A stretch of 64,000 nucleotides of DNA from Deltaproteobacteria bacterium (GTDB taxonomy: Bacteria; Desulfobacterota; Deferrimicrobia; Deferrimicrobiales; Deferrimicrobiaceae). Where the stretch lies: the NCBI GenBank assembly GCA_016218975.1, contig JACRCO010000029.1, positions 1 to 64,000 on the forward strand, written 5' to 3'. How positions within the stretch are numbered: the stretch's first letter is position 1; each line of letters opens with the position of its first letter. Made by a program: the position numbers and the translations under genes. The notes under the pieces are model-generated. The model was not told the DNA's origin and made no database searches. It was given only the letters and a program-made list of their open reading frames with translations. Below are positions 17,375 to 26,429 of the stretch, in pieces.

Positions 17375-18085
17375 ATGCACAAGGGCATCTACATCGCGCT
17401 TTCAGGAGCGGTCCTCAAGCAGGGCCAGCTCGATCTTCTCTCCAACAACATAGCCAACGCCAACACCGTCGGCTTCAAGAAGTCGCGCTCGTCGTTCAAG
17501 GAACACCTCTTATCGCGACTGAGCGGTACCCCGGAGAGCGACGACGGCCGCGCCATGAGCGACCTTTCCGCGGTCCGGAACGATTTTTCGGAGGGGAACC
17601 ACTTCAAGACGGGGAACCCCCTCGACGTGGCCCTTGACGGTAACGGTTTCTTCAGCCTGGAGGGAGGCCGCTACACGAGAAAGGGCGACTTTCGGGTGAG
17701 CGGAGACGGCTATCTCATCGCCCAGGGCGGCCGGAAGGTCCTCGGCGCGAAGGGTCCCATAAAGCTCCCTCCCGGCAAGGCGGACATCACGACTTCGGGC
17801 GATGTGCGCGTCGACGGAAAGCCGGTCGATACCTTGAAGATCGTGAGCTTCGGGAATACCGACTCGCTGGTGCAGCTCGAGGACAGCCAGTTCACGACCG
17901 ACATGAAGCCGGCGAAATCGAACGCCGTCGCCATGTCGGGGAATCTCGAGGCTTCAAACGTCTACGTGGTGAAGGAGATGGTCCAGCTTCTGGCGACGAT
18001 GCGGGAGTTCGAATCGTACCAGAAGGTGATCCAGGCGTTCGACGACGCGGCGTCCCGCGTTAACAACGAGATGGCGAGGATCTGA
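17375..18085 (+). CDS. flgF: Flagellar proximal rod protein FlgF
   Basis: Axial rod subunit exported through the flagellar system. 236 aa from the ATG at 17375; an earlier in-frame ATG at 17354 lies inside the sigma-54 promoter and precedes the conserved N-terminus GIYIALSGA. The family marks are [20 protein letters not shown] at the N-terminus and [30 protein letters not shown] at the C-terminus. It is the first gene of flgF-flgG-flgA-flgH-flgI-flgJ. The ribosome binding site is weak and the mRNA may be nearly leaderless. Confidence 0.92.
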   Translation: MHKGIYIALSGAVLKQGQLDLLSNNIANANTVGFKKSRSSFKEHLLSRLSGTPESDDGRAMSDLSAVRNDFSEGNHFKTGNPLDVALDGNGFFSLEGGRYTRKGDFRVSGDGYLIAQGGRKVLGAKGPIKLPPGKADITTSGDVRVDGKPVDTLKIVSFGNTDSLVQLEDSQFTTDMKPAKSNAVAMSGNLEASNVYVVKEMVQLLATMREFESYQKVIQAFDDAASRVNNEMARI

Positions 18086-18119
18086 TCGGACTTCAAGTTC
18101 GGGCTGGAAGGAGGAAACG

Positions 18120-18908
18120 ATGCTTAGGTCGCTTTTCACGGCTGCGACGGGTATGGAAGCGCAGCGGATCAACATCGACGTGGTGGCGAACAACCTCGCC
18201 AACGTGAACACAACCGGGTTCAAGCGCGGGAGGGCGGATTTCCAGGACCTTCTCTACCAGAACGTGCGGACCCCCGGTTCCGCTTCCGCTGAAGGGTTCC
18301 AGATCCCCTCCGGCATACAGGTGGGGCTCGGCGTGCGCCCCGTGGCCGTCCAGAAGATCTTCGAACAGGGGGACTTCGCCACCACGGGAAACCAGCTCGA
18401 CCTCGTCATCGAAGGGGACGGTTTTTTCCAGGTCCCCAAGCCGGACGGCGAAATGGCCTACACCAGGGCGGGCAGCTTCAAGATGGACAGCGAGGGGCGT
18501 GTCGTCACCTCCGACGGCTATCCGATCGACCCCGCGATCACGATCCCGTCGAACACAATGAGCATCACGATAGGCACCGACGGCAAGGTCACGGTGACCC
18601 AGCCGGGGACCAGCGCTCCCACCCAGGTCGGCCAGATAACGCTCGCGCGATTCACCAATCCAGGCGGGTTGCGGGCGATCGGGCGGAACCTTTTCCTGCC
18701 GACCGACGCGTCCGGTGAGGCCATCACCGCGAATCCGGGCGTCGACGGAATGGGGACGGTTTCCCAGGGATTCGTCGAAATGAGCAACGTGAACGTGGTC
18801 GAGGAGATGATCAACATGATCGTCAGCCAGCGGGCGTACGAGATCAATTCGAAGGCCGTCCAGGCCTCCGACGAGATGCTCCAGGCCGCCAACAACATGA
18901 GGAGATGA
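18120..18908 (+). CDS. flgG: Flagellar distal rod protein FlgG
   Basis: 262 aa, the usual length. N-terminal [36 protein letters not shown] and C-terminal [34 protein letters not shown] are classic FlgG. The RBS AAGGAGG precedes the ATG. It forms the distal drive shaft through the P and L rings encoded downstream. The stop overlaps the flgA start. Confidence 0.97.
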   Translation: MLRSLFTAATGMEAQRINIDVVANNLANVNTTGFKRGRADFQDLLYQNVRTPGSASAEGFQIPSGIQVGLGVRPVAVQKIFEQGDFATTGNQLDLVIEGDGFFQVPKPDGEMAYTRAGSFKMDSEGRVVTSDGYPIDPAITIPSNTMSITIGTDGKVTVTQPGTSAPTQVGQITLARFTNPGGLRAIGRNLFLPTDASGEAITANPGVDGMGTVSQGFVEMSNVNVVEEMINMIVSQRAYEINSKAVQASDEMLQAANNMRR

Positions 18909-19579
18909 TGCGCGCAGCCCAGGTCGCGGCGACGATCCTCATCCTGCTATCGGCGGCGGCCGCGGCTTTCCCGGCCTTCGCCGGGAGCCCGGCGCCGGCG
19001 GAGATCCTCCGGGCGTACGTGCTGGAGCACCGCCCCTGGACCGACGTCGAGGTGCGCAACCTTTCCCTCAGCGCGGAGCCGCCGAAAACGGCCCCGCGCC
19101 GCATCACCGTCGCGAAAGGGCTTCCCGGCCGGACCGTCTTCTCCATGGAATACGAAAACGGGCCGGCCGTCACGGCGACGGCCGACGTCGCCGCGTTCGA
19201 TGAGGTCGTCGTAAGCGCGCGTCCCCTTCGGAAGGGCATGCCCGTCGGCGAGGAGGACGTCTGCCTTTCCCGCATGGAGATCGGGCGCGTTCCAGCCGGA
19301 GCGATTCGGGACCCGCAGGCGGTCGTCGGCAAAATCCTTACCCGGTCGCTCGGGCGGAACCTCCCGGTCGTCGACAGGCACGTCGCCGAAACCTCGCTCG
19401 TGAAGCGGGGCCGGAAAGTGACGCTTCTGTACGAGAACGGCGGCATGCGGATCGCCGCCACCGGCGAGACCCGCGAGAACGCATACGTCAGCAACGCCGT
19501 TATGGCGGTCAACACCGCATCGAAACGAACTGTAACGGGGATCCTGATCGATGAAAACACGGTCCGTGTCAATCGTTAG
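18905..19579 (+). CDS. flgA: P-ring assembly chaperone FlgA
   Basis: Periplasmic chaperone for FlgI polymerisation. 224 aa with an N-terminal signal peptide (hydrophobic core about residues 6-24, likely cleavage after AFA). A SAF-like domain follows ([36 protein letters not shown]) and the C-terminal beta domain ends [13 protein letters not shown]. It overlaps flgG by 4 bases and flgH by 29 bases. Confidence 0.93.
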   Translation: MMRAAQVAATILILLSAAAAAFPAFAGSPAPAEILRAYVLEHRPWTDVEVRNLSLSAEPPKTAPRRITVAKGLPGRTVFSMEYENGPAVTATADVAAFDEVVVSARPLRKGMPVGEEDVCLSRMEIGRVPAGAIRDPQAVVGKILTRSLGRNLPVVDRHVAETSLVKRGRKVTLLYENGGMRIAATGETRENAYVSNAVMAVNTASKRTVTGILIDENTVRVNR

Positions 19580-20258
19580 AGAGGCCTTCGCCGTCCTGGG
19601 CTCCGCGCTGCTCTTCCTCGGATGCGCGATGACGCCGAAGCTGCCCCCGCCCCCGCCCAAATACGTTTATCCGCAGGAGAAAGGGAACGGGAAGACGGCT
19701 AATTCCCTCTGGAGCGACGGGGGAGGCCTCTTCGAGGACCCGAAGGCGAGAAGGACCAACGATCTGCTGACCATCGTCGTATCGGAGAACATCTCCGGCT
19801 CCGGCACGGCCGACACGAACGCGGCAAGGAAGTCGACGCTCGACGCGAAGGTCACCGGCTTCTTCGGCGCCCCTCTCGACCTCAACAGGCCGAACCTCTA
19901 CGGGACGGGGAACAAATTTTCGCCGACCGTGAGCGGGTCGATGGAAAGCGATTTCGAAGGAACGGGGACAACGAACCGGACGGGGAAGATCGTCGGCACC
20001 ATCACCGCCCGCGTAGTGGAGGTGATGCCGAACGGCACCCTCGCCATCGAGTCGCGCAAGGACATCACGATCAACAACGAGAAGCAGACCCTCATCCTGC
20101 GAGGGATGGTCCGCCCCGAGGACGTAAGCGTCGCGAACGAGATTCCGAGCAGCAAGGTCGCGGACGCCGATATCTACCTCGTCGGGGACGGGGTCCTCCA
20201 GGACAAACAGAAGCAGGGGTGGCTGACGCGGTTCATCGACAACGTCTGGCCGTTCTGA
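19551..20258 (+). CDS. flgH: Flagellar L-ring lipoprotein FlgH
   Basis: Outer-membrane L-ring subunit, 235 aa. The signal has a lipobox ending LFLGC, so lipidation is expected at the cysteine near residue 24. Conserved FlgH stretches include SLWSDGGGLFEDPKARRTNDLLTIVVSE and the C-terminal ARVVEVMPNGTLAIES.. with RPEDVS. The start lies inside flgA, implying translational coupling. Its presence shows a diderm envelope. Confidence 0.96.
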   Translation: MKTRSVSIVREAFAVLGSALLFLGCAMTPKLPPPPPKYVYPQEKGNGKTANSLWSDGGGLFEDPKARRTNDLLTIVVSENISGSGTADTNAARKSTLDAKVTGFFGAPLDLNRPNLYGTGNKFSPTVSGSMESDFEGTGTTNRTGKIVGTITARVVEVMPNGTLAIESRKDITINNEKQTLILRGMVRPEDVSVANEIPSSKVADADIYLVGDGVLQDKQKQGWLTRFIDNVWPF

Positions 20259-20279
20259 CGCAAGGTGGAAACGGGAGCG

Positions 20280-21413
20280 ATGATGGCGAACTATCGGATG
20301 GATGCGTACCGCGGGAGCGCGAAAACCGCGGTATTGATCGGGCTGGTCCTGGCCTTGACGGCCGGCATGGCCGCCCCGTCCCTCGCCGAGAGAATCAAGG
20401 ATCTCGCGGTTTTCGAGGGAGTTCGCGAAAACCAGCTGGTCGGATACGGCCTCGTCGTCGGCCTCGACGGCGCGGGCGACAAGGGGTTGGCCACCCAGCA
20501 AAGCATCGTCAACATGCTGAAACGCATGGGCCTGACCGTGAACGCCAACGATATCAAGGCGAAGAACACGGCCGCGGTGATGGTCACCGCGATGCTGCCC
20601 CCGTTCCCGAAGCCGGGCACCCGGATAGACGCGTCGGTGGCGGCCATGGGAGACGCCAAGACACTCCAGGGGGGAACGCTGATACTGACGCCGCTGAAAG
20701 GAGCTGACGGCAAGGTCTATGCGGTCGCGCAGGGCCCCGTATCCATCGGCGGATTCATCGGCGGAGAGGGCGGGACCAAGGTCGTCAAGAACCATCCTAC
20801 CGTCGGCAACGTCCCGCGCGGCGCGATCATAGAGAAAGACCTTCCCTTCATCGTGGGGGGGGATGAGCTCCGCCTGTTTCTGAACCGGCAGGACTTCACG
20901 AACGCGACCCGTATCGCGGGGAGGATCAACGAAACGCTCAAGACGGGGCATGCGCGGGCCGCGGATTCCTCCACGGTCAAGCTGCTTGTGCCGGAGAGCT
21001 ACAAAGGCCGCCTTCCCGAGCTTATCTCGGCCGTCGAAGCGATCGAAGTTTCGGTCGACATGCCTGCGCGCGTGACTGTGAACGAGCGAACCGGCACCGT
21101 CGTCATCGGAGAAAGCGTCAAGATCTCTCCCGTCGCCATTGCGCACGGCAACCTCACGATAGAAATCAGGACGGATTTCCAGGTGTCGCAGCCCAAACCC
21201 TTCGCCCCGGAAAAGGCGGAGACCGTCGTCGTGCCGCAGAAGCAGGTAGCCGCGAACGAGCAGAAAGCGACGCTTATGGAAGTATCCGGGGCGACGCTCG
21301 GCGAGATCGTGAAGGCGCTCAACTCGCTCGGCGTCACGCCCCGCGACCTGATAGCCATACTGCAGGCGCTCCGGTCCTCGGGAGCGCTGCGCGCGGAATT
21401 GGAGATTATTTAA
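20280..21413 (+). CDS. flgI: Flagellar P-ring protein FlgI
   Basis: Periplasmic ring around the rod. From the ATG at 20280 it is 377 aa; AAGGTGG lies 11 bases upstream, and a GTG at 20265 overlaps that site and is less likely. A signal peptide ends near PSLA, giving a mature start ERIKDLAVFEGVRENQLVGYGLVVGLDGAGD, the FlgI signature. Later RVTVNERTGTVVIGE and the C-terminal SLGVTPRDLIAILQALRSSGALRAELEII are typical. It abuts flgJ. Confidence 0.96.
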   Translation: MMANYRMDAYRGSAKTAVLIGLVLALTAGMAAPSLAERIKDLAVFEGVRENQLVGYGLVVGLDGAGDKGLATQQSIVNMLKRMGLTVNANDIKAKNTAAVMVTAMLPPFPKPGTRIDASVAAMGDAKTLQGGTLILTPLKGADGKVYAVAQGPVSIGGFIGGEGGTKVVKNHPTVGNVPRGAIIEKDLPFIVGGDELRLFLNRQDFTNATRIAGRINETLKTGHARAADSSTVKLLVPESYKGRLPELISAVEAIEVSVDMPARVTVNERTGTVVIGESVKISPVAIAHGNLTIEIRTDFQVSQPKPFAPEKAETVVVPQKQVAANEQKATLMEVSGATLGEIVKALNSLGVTPRDLIAILQALRSSGALRAELEII

Positions 21414-22253
21414 GTGAAGCTCACCGGCCATATGGCTTCTACGCTCCCCGGGGGCATCGAATCGTTGCGGGGCAGGACCGATCGGGAGGCCGTCAAGGCT
21501 GCGGCACGGGAGATGGAATCCGTTTTCGCCCACCAGATGATCAAGGCGATGCGGTCGGCGTCGGGCGGACATGCCGGCGTGAAGGGGTTGGGCGGCGACG
21601 TTTACGGCAGCCTGTTCGACATGGAGCTTGCCAGGATCCTCGCCGCGCGGGGGCTCGGCCTGCAGGATCTGCTGCTGCGGGGGCTCGGCGGCAAAACATC
21701 CGCCGTGGAGGAGAGCGCCGGCAGTCCGACGGCGGTAAAGACCATCAGCCCGCCGGAGGCTTCCCTGCCCGTTCACGGGATACGCAGGGAAGAAGCGGCG
21801 GAAAGTAGCAAGGAAGATAAAGAACCCATTGCACCCGCCGAGGCGACCGTCTTCTTCCCCATTCGGAACGGGGGACGCCTAAGCTCCTCCTTCGGTCCGA
21901 GGAAGGACCCGTTCACGGGCGGAATCGCTTTCCACCGCGGCATGGACATCGCCGCACCGGCGGGCACGGCGATCTATCCCTTGAAGGCGGGAACAGTGAC
22001 TTTCAGCGGGCGGGAAAAGGGGTACGGAAACGTCGTCGTCATCGACCACGGCGACGGCTTCGTGACGAAATACGCGCATAACCGGGTCAACCGGGTCGAG
22101 GCGGGCGACCGGGTCGGCCCCGATACGATTCTTGCCGAAGTGGGGGAGACGGGGCGTTCCACAGGACCGCACCTGCACTTCGAGGTCCTATACGAAGGGA
22201 AAAACCTGCGCCCGGAGGCGGTTTTGGCCCGTGCGGTTAAAGGACAGGGCTGA
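21414..22253 (+). CDS. flgJ: FlgJ-type rod-binding protein fused to an M23 peptidase domain
   Basis: 279 aa starting at GTG directly after the flgI stop. Residues about 20-95 are the FlgJ rod-binding domain (REMESVFAHQMIKAMRSA, GGDVYGSLFDMELARIL). After a linker, residues about 145-275 form an M23 metallopeptidase with RLSSSFGPRKDP, the zinc ligands H..D in FHRGMDIAAPAG, and HLHFEV. In gamma-proteobacteria the second domain is a glycosidase; here a peptidase would open peptidoglycan for the rod. Confidence 0.92.
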   Translation: MKLTGHMASTLPGGIESLRGRTDREAVKAAAREMESVFAHQMIKAMRSASGGHAGVKGLGGDVYGSLFDMELARILAARGLGLQDLLLRGLGGKTSAVEESAGSPTAVKTISPPEASLPVHGIRREEAAESSKEDKEPIAPAEATVFFPIRNGGRLSSSFGPRKDPFTGGIAFHRGMDIAAPAGTAIYPLKAGTVTFSGREKGYGNVVVIDHGDGFVTKYAHNRVNRVEAGDRVGPDTILAEVGETGRSTGPHLHFEVLYEGKNLRPEAVLARAVKGQG

Positions 22254-22264
22254 AAAACCGATAA
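22238..22264 (+). promoter_or_regulatory. Candidate sigma-28 promoter before flgM
   Basis: TAAA (22238-22241), a 15-base spacer, ACCGATAA (22257-22264). It matches the consensus at 11 of 12 positions with ideal spacing and overlaps the end of flgJ. It would allow FliA to drive flgM, flgN, flgK and flgL. Confidence 0.72.
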
Positions 22265-22300
22265 GATACAAGGGAAAAGACCGTCTTACGGGAGACAGGA

Positions 22301-22582
22301 ATGAAAGTCAGCGGCAAGAAGCCGCCGGGGAGTTCGGGCGTCGTCCGGCTGCAGAAAACCGGAACGAGCGGCCCCGCCCGCCCGGCGGAAAAGCCGGACG
22401 TCGCCGACAAGGTCGACCTCTCCGGCAAAGCCAGGGAAATCAGGGAGCTTGCAGGGATCGTCAACAGTCTCCCCGAGGTAAGGACGGAGAAGGTGGAAGG
22501 TATCAAGGCAAAAGTCGACTCGGGGGAATACGTCGTCGACACCGATAAGGTGGCGGAGAAGATCATCGACGAGATCGTATGA
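22301..22582 (+). CDS. flgM: Anti-sigma-28 factor FlgM
   Basis: 93 aa protein that holds FliA inactive until exported through the finished hook-basal body. The disordered N-terminal half is rich in Gly, Pro and Lys; the C-terminal half has the family pattern DKVDLSGKAREIRELAGIVNSLPEVRTEKVEGIKAKVDSGEY followed by an amphipathic helix (DKVAEKIIDEIV). The ATG follows ACGGGAGACAGG. It overlaps the next gene by 4 bases. Confidence 0.93.
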   Translation: MKVSGKKPPGSSGVVRLQKTGTSGPARPAEKPDVADKVDLSGKAREIRELAGIVNSLPEVRTEKVEGIKAKVDSGEYVVDTDKVAEKIIDEIV

Positions 22583-23043
22583 AACCATTGGACGACCTAA
22601 AGAATATCCTCCTGGAGCAGGAGAAATGCTGCAAGGAGCTCGTCTGCCTGCTTCAGGAGGAAAGGACTCGCCTCGTGGACTTCGACGTCGCGGGGATGGA
22701 GGAGATCTCGAAGGGAAAGGATACGCTCCTTCTGCGCCTGCGGCTCCTGGAGGAAGAACGCATCCGGCTGACCGCAGCCCATTTCACGGGGAAGGAAGGA
22801 GGACCCGGGGGAGAGATAACCCTGCGCAGCCTCGCCGAGCGCACCGGCGATACGGAACTCGCAGGCATCAGGCTCAAGCTCGTCTCGCTCGTCCAGAGCA
22901 TCGATGACCTTAACGGCTTCAACCGTCACCTGATCGACCGCTCTCTGTGGAACGTCCGTGTGGCATCCGGCTTCTTCCGGTCGCTCGGCGGATCCCGTTC
23001 CGCGCTGCCCGGAAGCGGCTCCCTCGTGTCGCGGGAAACGTGA
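22579..23043 (+). CDS. flgN: FlgN-like export chaperone for hook-associated proteins
   Basis: 154 aa, almost wholly helical, with the FlgN pattern LLEQEKCCKELVCLLQEERTRLVDFDVAGMEEISKGKDTLLLRLRLLEEER and no membrane segment. FlgN keeps FlgK and FlgL unfolded for secretion; those two genes follow directly. Sequence conservation in this family is low, so the call rests on pattern and position. Confidence 0.85.
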   Translation: MKPLDDLKNILLEQEKCCKELVCLLQEERTRLVDFDVAGMEEISKGKDTLLLRLRLLEEERIRLTAAHFTGKEGGPGGEITLRSLAERTGDTELAGIRLKLVSLVQSIDDLNGFNRHLIDRSLWNVRVASGFFRSLGGSRSALPGSGSLVSRET

Positions 23044-23044
23044 G

Positions 23045-24667
23045 ATGTCGCTTTTAAGTCTCATCAATATAGGCAAGTCCACTCTGTACGCCAGCCAGGC
23101 CGCCCTGAACGTGGCGGGACACAATATCGCAAACGTCAACACCCCCGGCTACACCCGCCAGGAGGTGGTCCTCGAGACGGCATCACCCATTGTCCCGATG
23201 GCCACCGGGTACATGGGCATCGGCGTCGCGGTCAAGGCGATCGAGAGGCGTTACGACCGTTTCATCGAAACCCAGCTCCTGGGCCAGGAGACCAACCTCG
23301 GAAAATCCACGGCGATGGACCAGGTCTTCGGGCAGGTGGAGCAGGTATTCAACGACTCGGCGGGCGCCGGCATCTCCGAGAGCCTCAACGCCTTATTCGA
23401 CGCGTGGCAGTCCCTCTCGGCGAATCCGGAAGACACGGCTCAGAGGACGGTCCTGCTCTCGAAAGCCGCTTCACTCGCCGGGACGCTGAGACGCATGGAC
23501 CGCAACCTGGTCGCGACGGTCGGGGGGATCAACGACGATATCTCCTCGGCCGTGGAAAGGATCGGCGCGATCGCGACGGACATCGCACTCCTCAACGGGC
23601 GGATCGTGGAGGTCGAAGCCGGCGGAACCGCGACGGCGAACGACCTGAGGGACTCCCGGGACATGCTCGTCAAAGAGCTGTCCGGCCTCGCCGATATCGA
23701 GACCCTGGAAGACGCCACCGGATCGTTGAACGTTTTCCTGGGAATGCGCTCGCTCGTCGACGGGCAAAGAGCCGCCACGCTGTCCACGGCGACTGAATCG
23801 TCCGGCGACCTTCGCATCCTCCTCGACGGTAAAGACATGACGGCGCAGATCGCCGAGGGCCGGCTTGGCGGGCTCCTCGCGTCCCGTGAGACGGTGGAAT
23901 CGGAGACGCTTCCCGGGCTGCGTCTGCTGGCCGCGGCTCTTACGAAGGAGATGAACCTTCTCCACCGCGCGGGCTACGGACTCGACGGCACGACGGGCAA
24001 CGACTTCTTCGCGCCGCTTTCGCTTTCGACGACGGCCGACTCCGCCGGGGCGACCGTCACCTCCGCGACGGTCACCGATCCGGCCGCTCTGACGCTATCG
24101 GAGTATTCCATCTCAATCGGGGCGGGAAACGCCTATACCGTGGCGGATGCGGGTACCGGCGCGACGGTTGCGACCGGGACATACGCTTCCGGCGGCTCCA
24201 TCGCGTTCGAAGGGATCAGCGTCGTCATTACGGGAACGGTCGCCGAAGGGGACGCGTTCACCGTCAGTCCGCTGACGGACGCCGCCGCGAACATGAGCGT
24301 TTCCGTATCCGATTCCAGGAAGATCGCCGCGGCTTCCGCCGCATCCGCTCTGCCGGGAGACAACTCGAACGCGCTCGCCATCGCCGGTCTCGCCGACGCC
24401 GCGGTGGATGCGCTTGGGGACGATACGTTTTCGGCGTTTTACAGCGGTCTCGTCACCGAGGCCGGTGCGCACGCCCGGGACGCCGCCGACCTCATGACGT
24501 TCGACGTGAACCTTAAAAGCGAGCTCGTCAACCGCAGGGAGTCCGCCTCCGGTGTATCGATCGACGAGGAGGCGACGAAAATCATCGCATTCCAGCGGAT
24601 GTTCGAAGCGGGGGCGCGGATCATCAAGATCACCGATGAACTCTTCCAGACGGTGCTGCAATTATGA
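23045..24667 (+). CDS. flgK: Hook-filament junction protein FlgK (HAP1)
   Basis: 540 aa from the ATG at 23045; a longer frame beginning at 22958 is ignored because the conserved N-terminus SLLSLINIGKSTLYASQAALNVAGHNIANVNTPGYTRQ begins here. The middle (about 330-460) is a variable Ala/Thr/Ser-rich beta region. The C-terminus ESASGVSIDEEATKIIAFQRMFEAGARIIKITDELFQTVL is typical. It overlaps flgL by 4 bases. Confidence 0.96.
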   Translation: MSLLSLINIGKSTLYASQAALNVAGHNIANVNTPGYTRQEVVLETASPIVPMATGYMGIGVAVKAIERRYDRFIETQLLGQETNLGKSTAMDQVFGQVEQVFNDSAGAGISESLNALFDAWQSLSANPEDTAQRTVLLSKAASLAGTLRRMDRNLVATVGGINDDISSAVERIGAIATDIALLNGRIVEVEAGGTATANDLRDSRDMLVKELSGLADIETLEDATGSLNVFLGMRSLVDGQRAATLSTATESSGDLRILLDGKDMTAQIAEGRLGGLLASRETVESETLPGLRLLAAALTKEMNLLHRAGYGLDGTTGNDFFAPLSLSTTADSAGATVTSATVTDPAALTLSEYSISIGAGNAYTVADAGTGATVATGTYASGGSIAFEGISVVITGTVAEGDAFTVSPLTDAAANMSVSVSDSRKIAAASAASALPGDNSNALAIAGLADAAVDALGDDTFSAFYSGLVTEAGAHARDAADLMTFDVNLKSELVNRRESASGVSIDEEATKIIAFQRMFEAGARIIKITDELFQTVLQL

Positions 24668-25668
24668 GAGTCTCCTCGTTCCAGGCGTTCCAGCAGGTCA
24701 CCGATTCCCTGATGAAGAACCTCGCGGATTTGTTCCGCCTGAACGAGCAGATTTCCTCCGGCAAGAGGATCAACAGGCCTTCGGACGACGTGAGAGGGAC
24801 GGCTCGCGCGCTGGACTACAGGCTTGCGATAGACTCGGGCGAGCAATACCGGAAAAACGCGGACGACGCTTCCACCGCGATCGCATTCGCCGAAAAGGCG
24901 CTCACGTCGGTTTCCTCCGCCCTGACGCGCACGAAAGAAATCGCGCTCCAGGCGGCGAGCGGGACCCAAAGCGATGCCACGCGGGACGCCCTCGCGCAGG
25001 AGGCGTTCGAGTTGCGGGACCAGTTCCTCTCGCTGTCGAACAGCCGTCTCGGGTCACGATACATCTTCTCGGGATTCCGCACGGATGCGCCTGCGTTCGA
25101 CGCGCTGTTCGCCTACCAGGGGGATACGGGATCGGTCAACGTGGCGGTGGACAAGGATGTCCTGATTCCGAAGAACGTCATCGGCACGGAGGCGTTCGGA
25201 TATTCCCAGGCGGCCGAAGAGACCGTTACGCAGGAGGACGGCACCATTGTCCACTACATTCCCGGCGGCGGTACGACCGTCAACGTCGAAATCCGCGCGT
25301 CCGACGACACGACGGTTCTCGACAGCTTCAGTTTCGACAACGTGATGCAGATGACGGGCATCCTGTCGCAGGCGCTCGAGAGCAACGACACCGCCAGGAT
25401 TTCCGCGATCCTTAAAACCCTCGACGACGCGGCGGGACAAGTTACGGATGTCCGGGCGGACCTCGGGGCGAGACTCAACCGGCTCGACGACCAGGGGGAC
25501 CGGCTCGACGACGCGAAGCTCGCGGCGCAGATAGCGCTGTCCGGCGTGGAGGACGTCGACCTGTCGTCGGCCGCGAGCGAAATAGTGAAGACCGACGCCA
25601 CGCTCCAGGCGCTGCGGGCGTCGGCGGGAAAGATCCTGTCCCGATCGCTGCTCGACTTCCTGAGTTAG
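24664..25668 (+). CDS. flgL: Hook-filament junction protein FlgL (HAP3)
   Basis: 334 aa flagellin-like junction protein. The N-terminus has the helical D0/D1 pattern (LNEQISSGKRINRPSDDVRGTARALDYR) and GSRYIFSGFRTDAPAF; the C-terminus ends in another long helix (AQIALSGVEDVDLSSAASEIVKTDATLQALRASAGKILSRSLLDFLS). The start overlaps the flgK stop. It is the last gene of the flgM-flgN-flgK-flgL run. Confidence 0.95.
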   Translation: MRVSSFQAFQQVTDSLMKNLADLFRLNEQISSGKRINRPSDDVRGTARALDYRLAIDSGEQYRKNADDASTAIAFAEKALTSVSSALTRTKEIALQAASGTQSDATRDALAQEAFELRDQFLSLSNSRLGSRYIFSGFRTDAPAFDALFAYQGDTGSVNVAVDKDVLIPKNVIGTEAFGYSQAAEETVTQEDGTIVHYIPGGGTTVNVEIRASDDTTVLDSFSFDNVMQMTGILSQALESNDTARISAILKTLDDAAGQVTDVRADLGARLNRLDDQGDRLDDAKLAAQIALSGVEDVDLSSAASEIVKTDATLQALRASAGKILSRSLLDFLS

Positions 25669-25767
25669 AAACCGCGTATAATAGCGGAGCAAGGAGGGGA
25701 AAAGACACCAAAATTATCGCCCGCGGCGCCGGGATCGCCACCTTGGCCGGGCCGGATCGGAGGAAGT

Positions 25768-25992
25768 ATGCTGGTTCTGACACGGAAGCCTGAGGAGGCG
25801 GTCAAGATCGGCGACGAAATCACGGTGACGGTGCTCGAGGTTCGTGGAAACCAGGTACAGATCGGCATCAGCGCACCCCAGGGAGTCCGCATCTACCGGG
25901 GCGAGATCTACGAGAAGATCAGGTCGGAGAACATCGAGGCGTCCGGTCTCTCGGCGGACGACTTCAAGCGGATGAAGGAGAAGATCAAATAG
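25768..25992 (+). CDS. csrA: Translational regulator CsrA
   Basis: 74 aa RNA-binding dimer that recognises ANGGA in hairpin loops. The core contacts L4 and R44 are present (MLVLTRKPEEAVKIGDEI and IGISAPQGVRIYRGEIY). The C-terminal helix is extended to residue 74, as in CsrA proteins controlled by FliW rather than by sponge RNAs. RBS CGGAGGAAG. The 99-base gap before it is GGA-rich and contains TATAAT at 25677 without a convincing -35 box. fliW begins at the base after its stop. Confidence 0.96.
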   Translation: MLVLTRKPEEAVKIGDEITVTVLEVRGNQVQIGISAPQGVRIYRGEIYEKIRSENIEASGLSADDFKRMKEKIK

Positions 25993-26379
25993 ATGGTCGC
26001 GTTTCGGACAACACGGTTCGGGCGGCTCGAGGTGGGCGAAGACAGGATCATCCGCTTCCCGGCGGGGATCCTCGGCTTTCCCCGGCTCGACCGTTACGTC
26101 CTTCTCGACTACAAGGACACCCCCCTGAAGTGGCTCCAGGCGGTCGACGACCCGGAAGTCGCATTCATAGTGACCGACCCGAAATCGGTGGCCGCGGAAG
26201 GGACGATCAATCTCGGAGGCGACGTCGCGCGTTTCCTCCGGATCGAGCGTGAGGACGACCTCGCGGTCCTCCTGATCCTGAGGGTGGACGGCGGCAAGGT
26301 CATCGCCAACGTGAACGGCCCTCTGGCGATCAATTCCAGCCGCATGCTCGGGGTGCAGGCTATCCTCGACAGGGGCTGA
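25993..26379 (+). CDS. fliW: CsrA-binding flagellin sensor FliW
   Basis: 128 aa; FliW binds free flagellin or CsrA, so that flagellin shortage frees flagellin mRNA translation. Family pattern seen: TTRFGRLEVGEDRIIRFPAGILGFPRLDRYVLLDY, then LQAVDDPEVAFIVTDP and ANVNGPLAINSSRMLGVQAILD. It starts at the base following the csrA stop, so the two are stoichiometrically coupled. See the fliC leader hairpins at 40472-40511. Confidence 0.95.
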   Translation: MVAFRTTRFGRLEVGEDRIIRFPAGILGFPRLDRYVLLDYKDTPLKWLQAVDDPEVAFIVTDPKSVAAEGTINLGGDVARFLRIEREDDLAVLLILRVDGGKVIANVNGPLAINSSRMLGVQAILDRG

Positions 26380-26429
26380 AAGCCCGTGGCCTCCATCCTC
26401 CCCGCGCCGTCGCGGCGCCTCCTTTCATT

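Noticed and set aside
25677-25682. TATAAT before csrA as a sigma-70 promoter
   Set aside because: No acceptable -35 box at 16-18 bases; csrA may be read from flgL instead.
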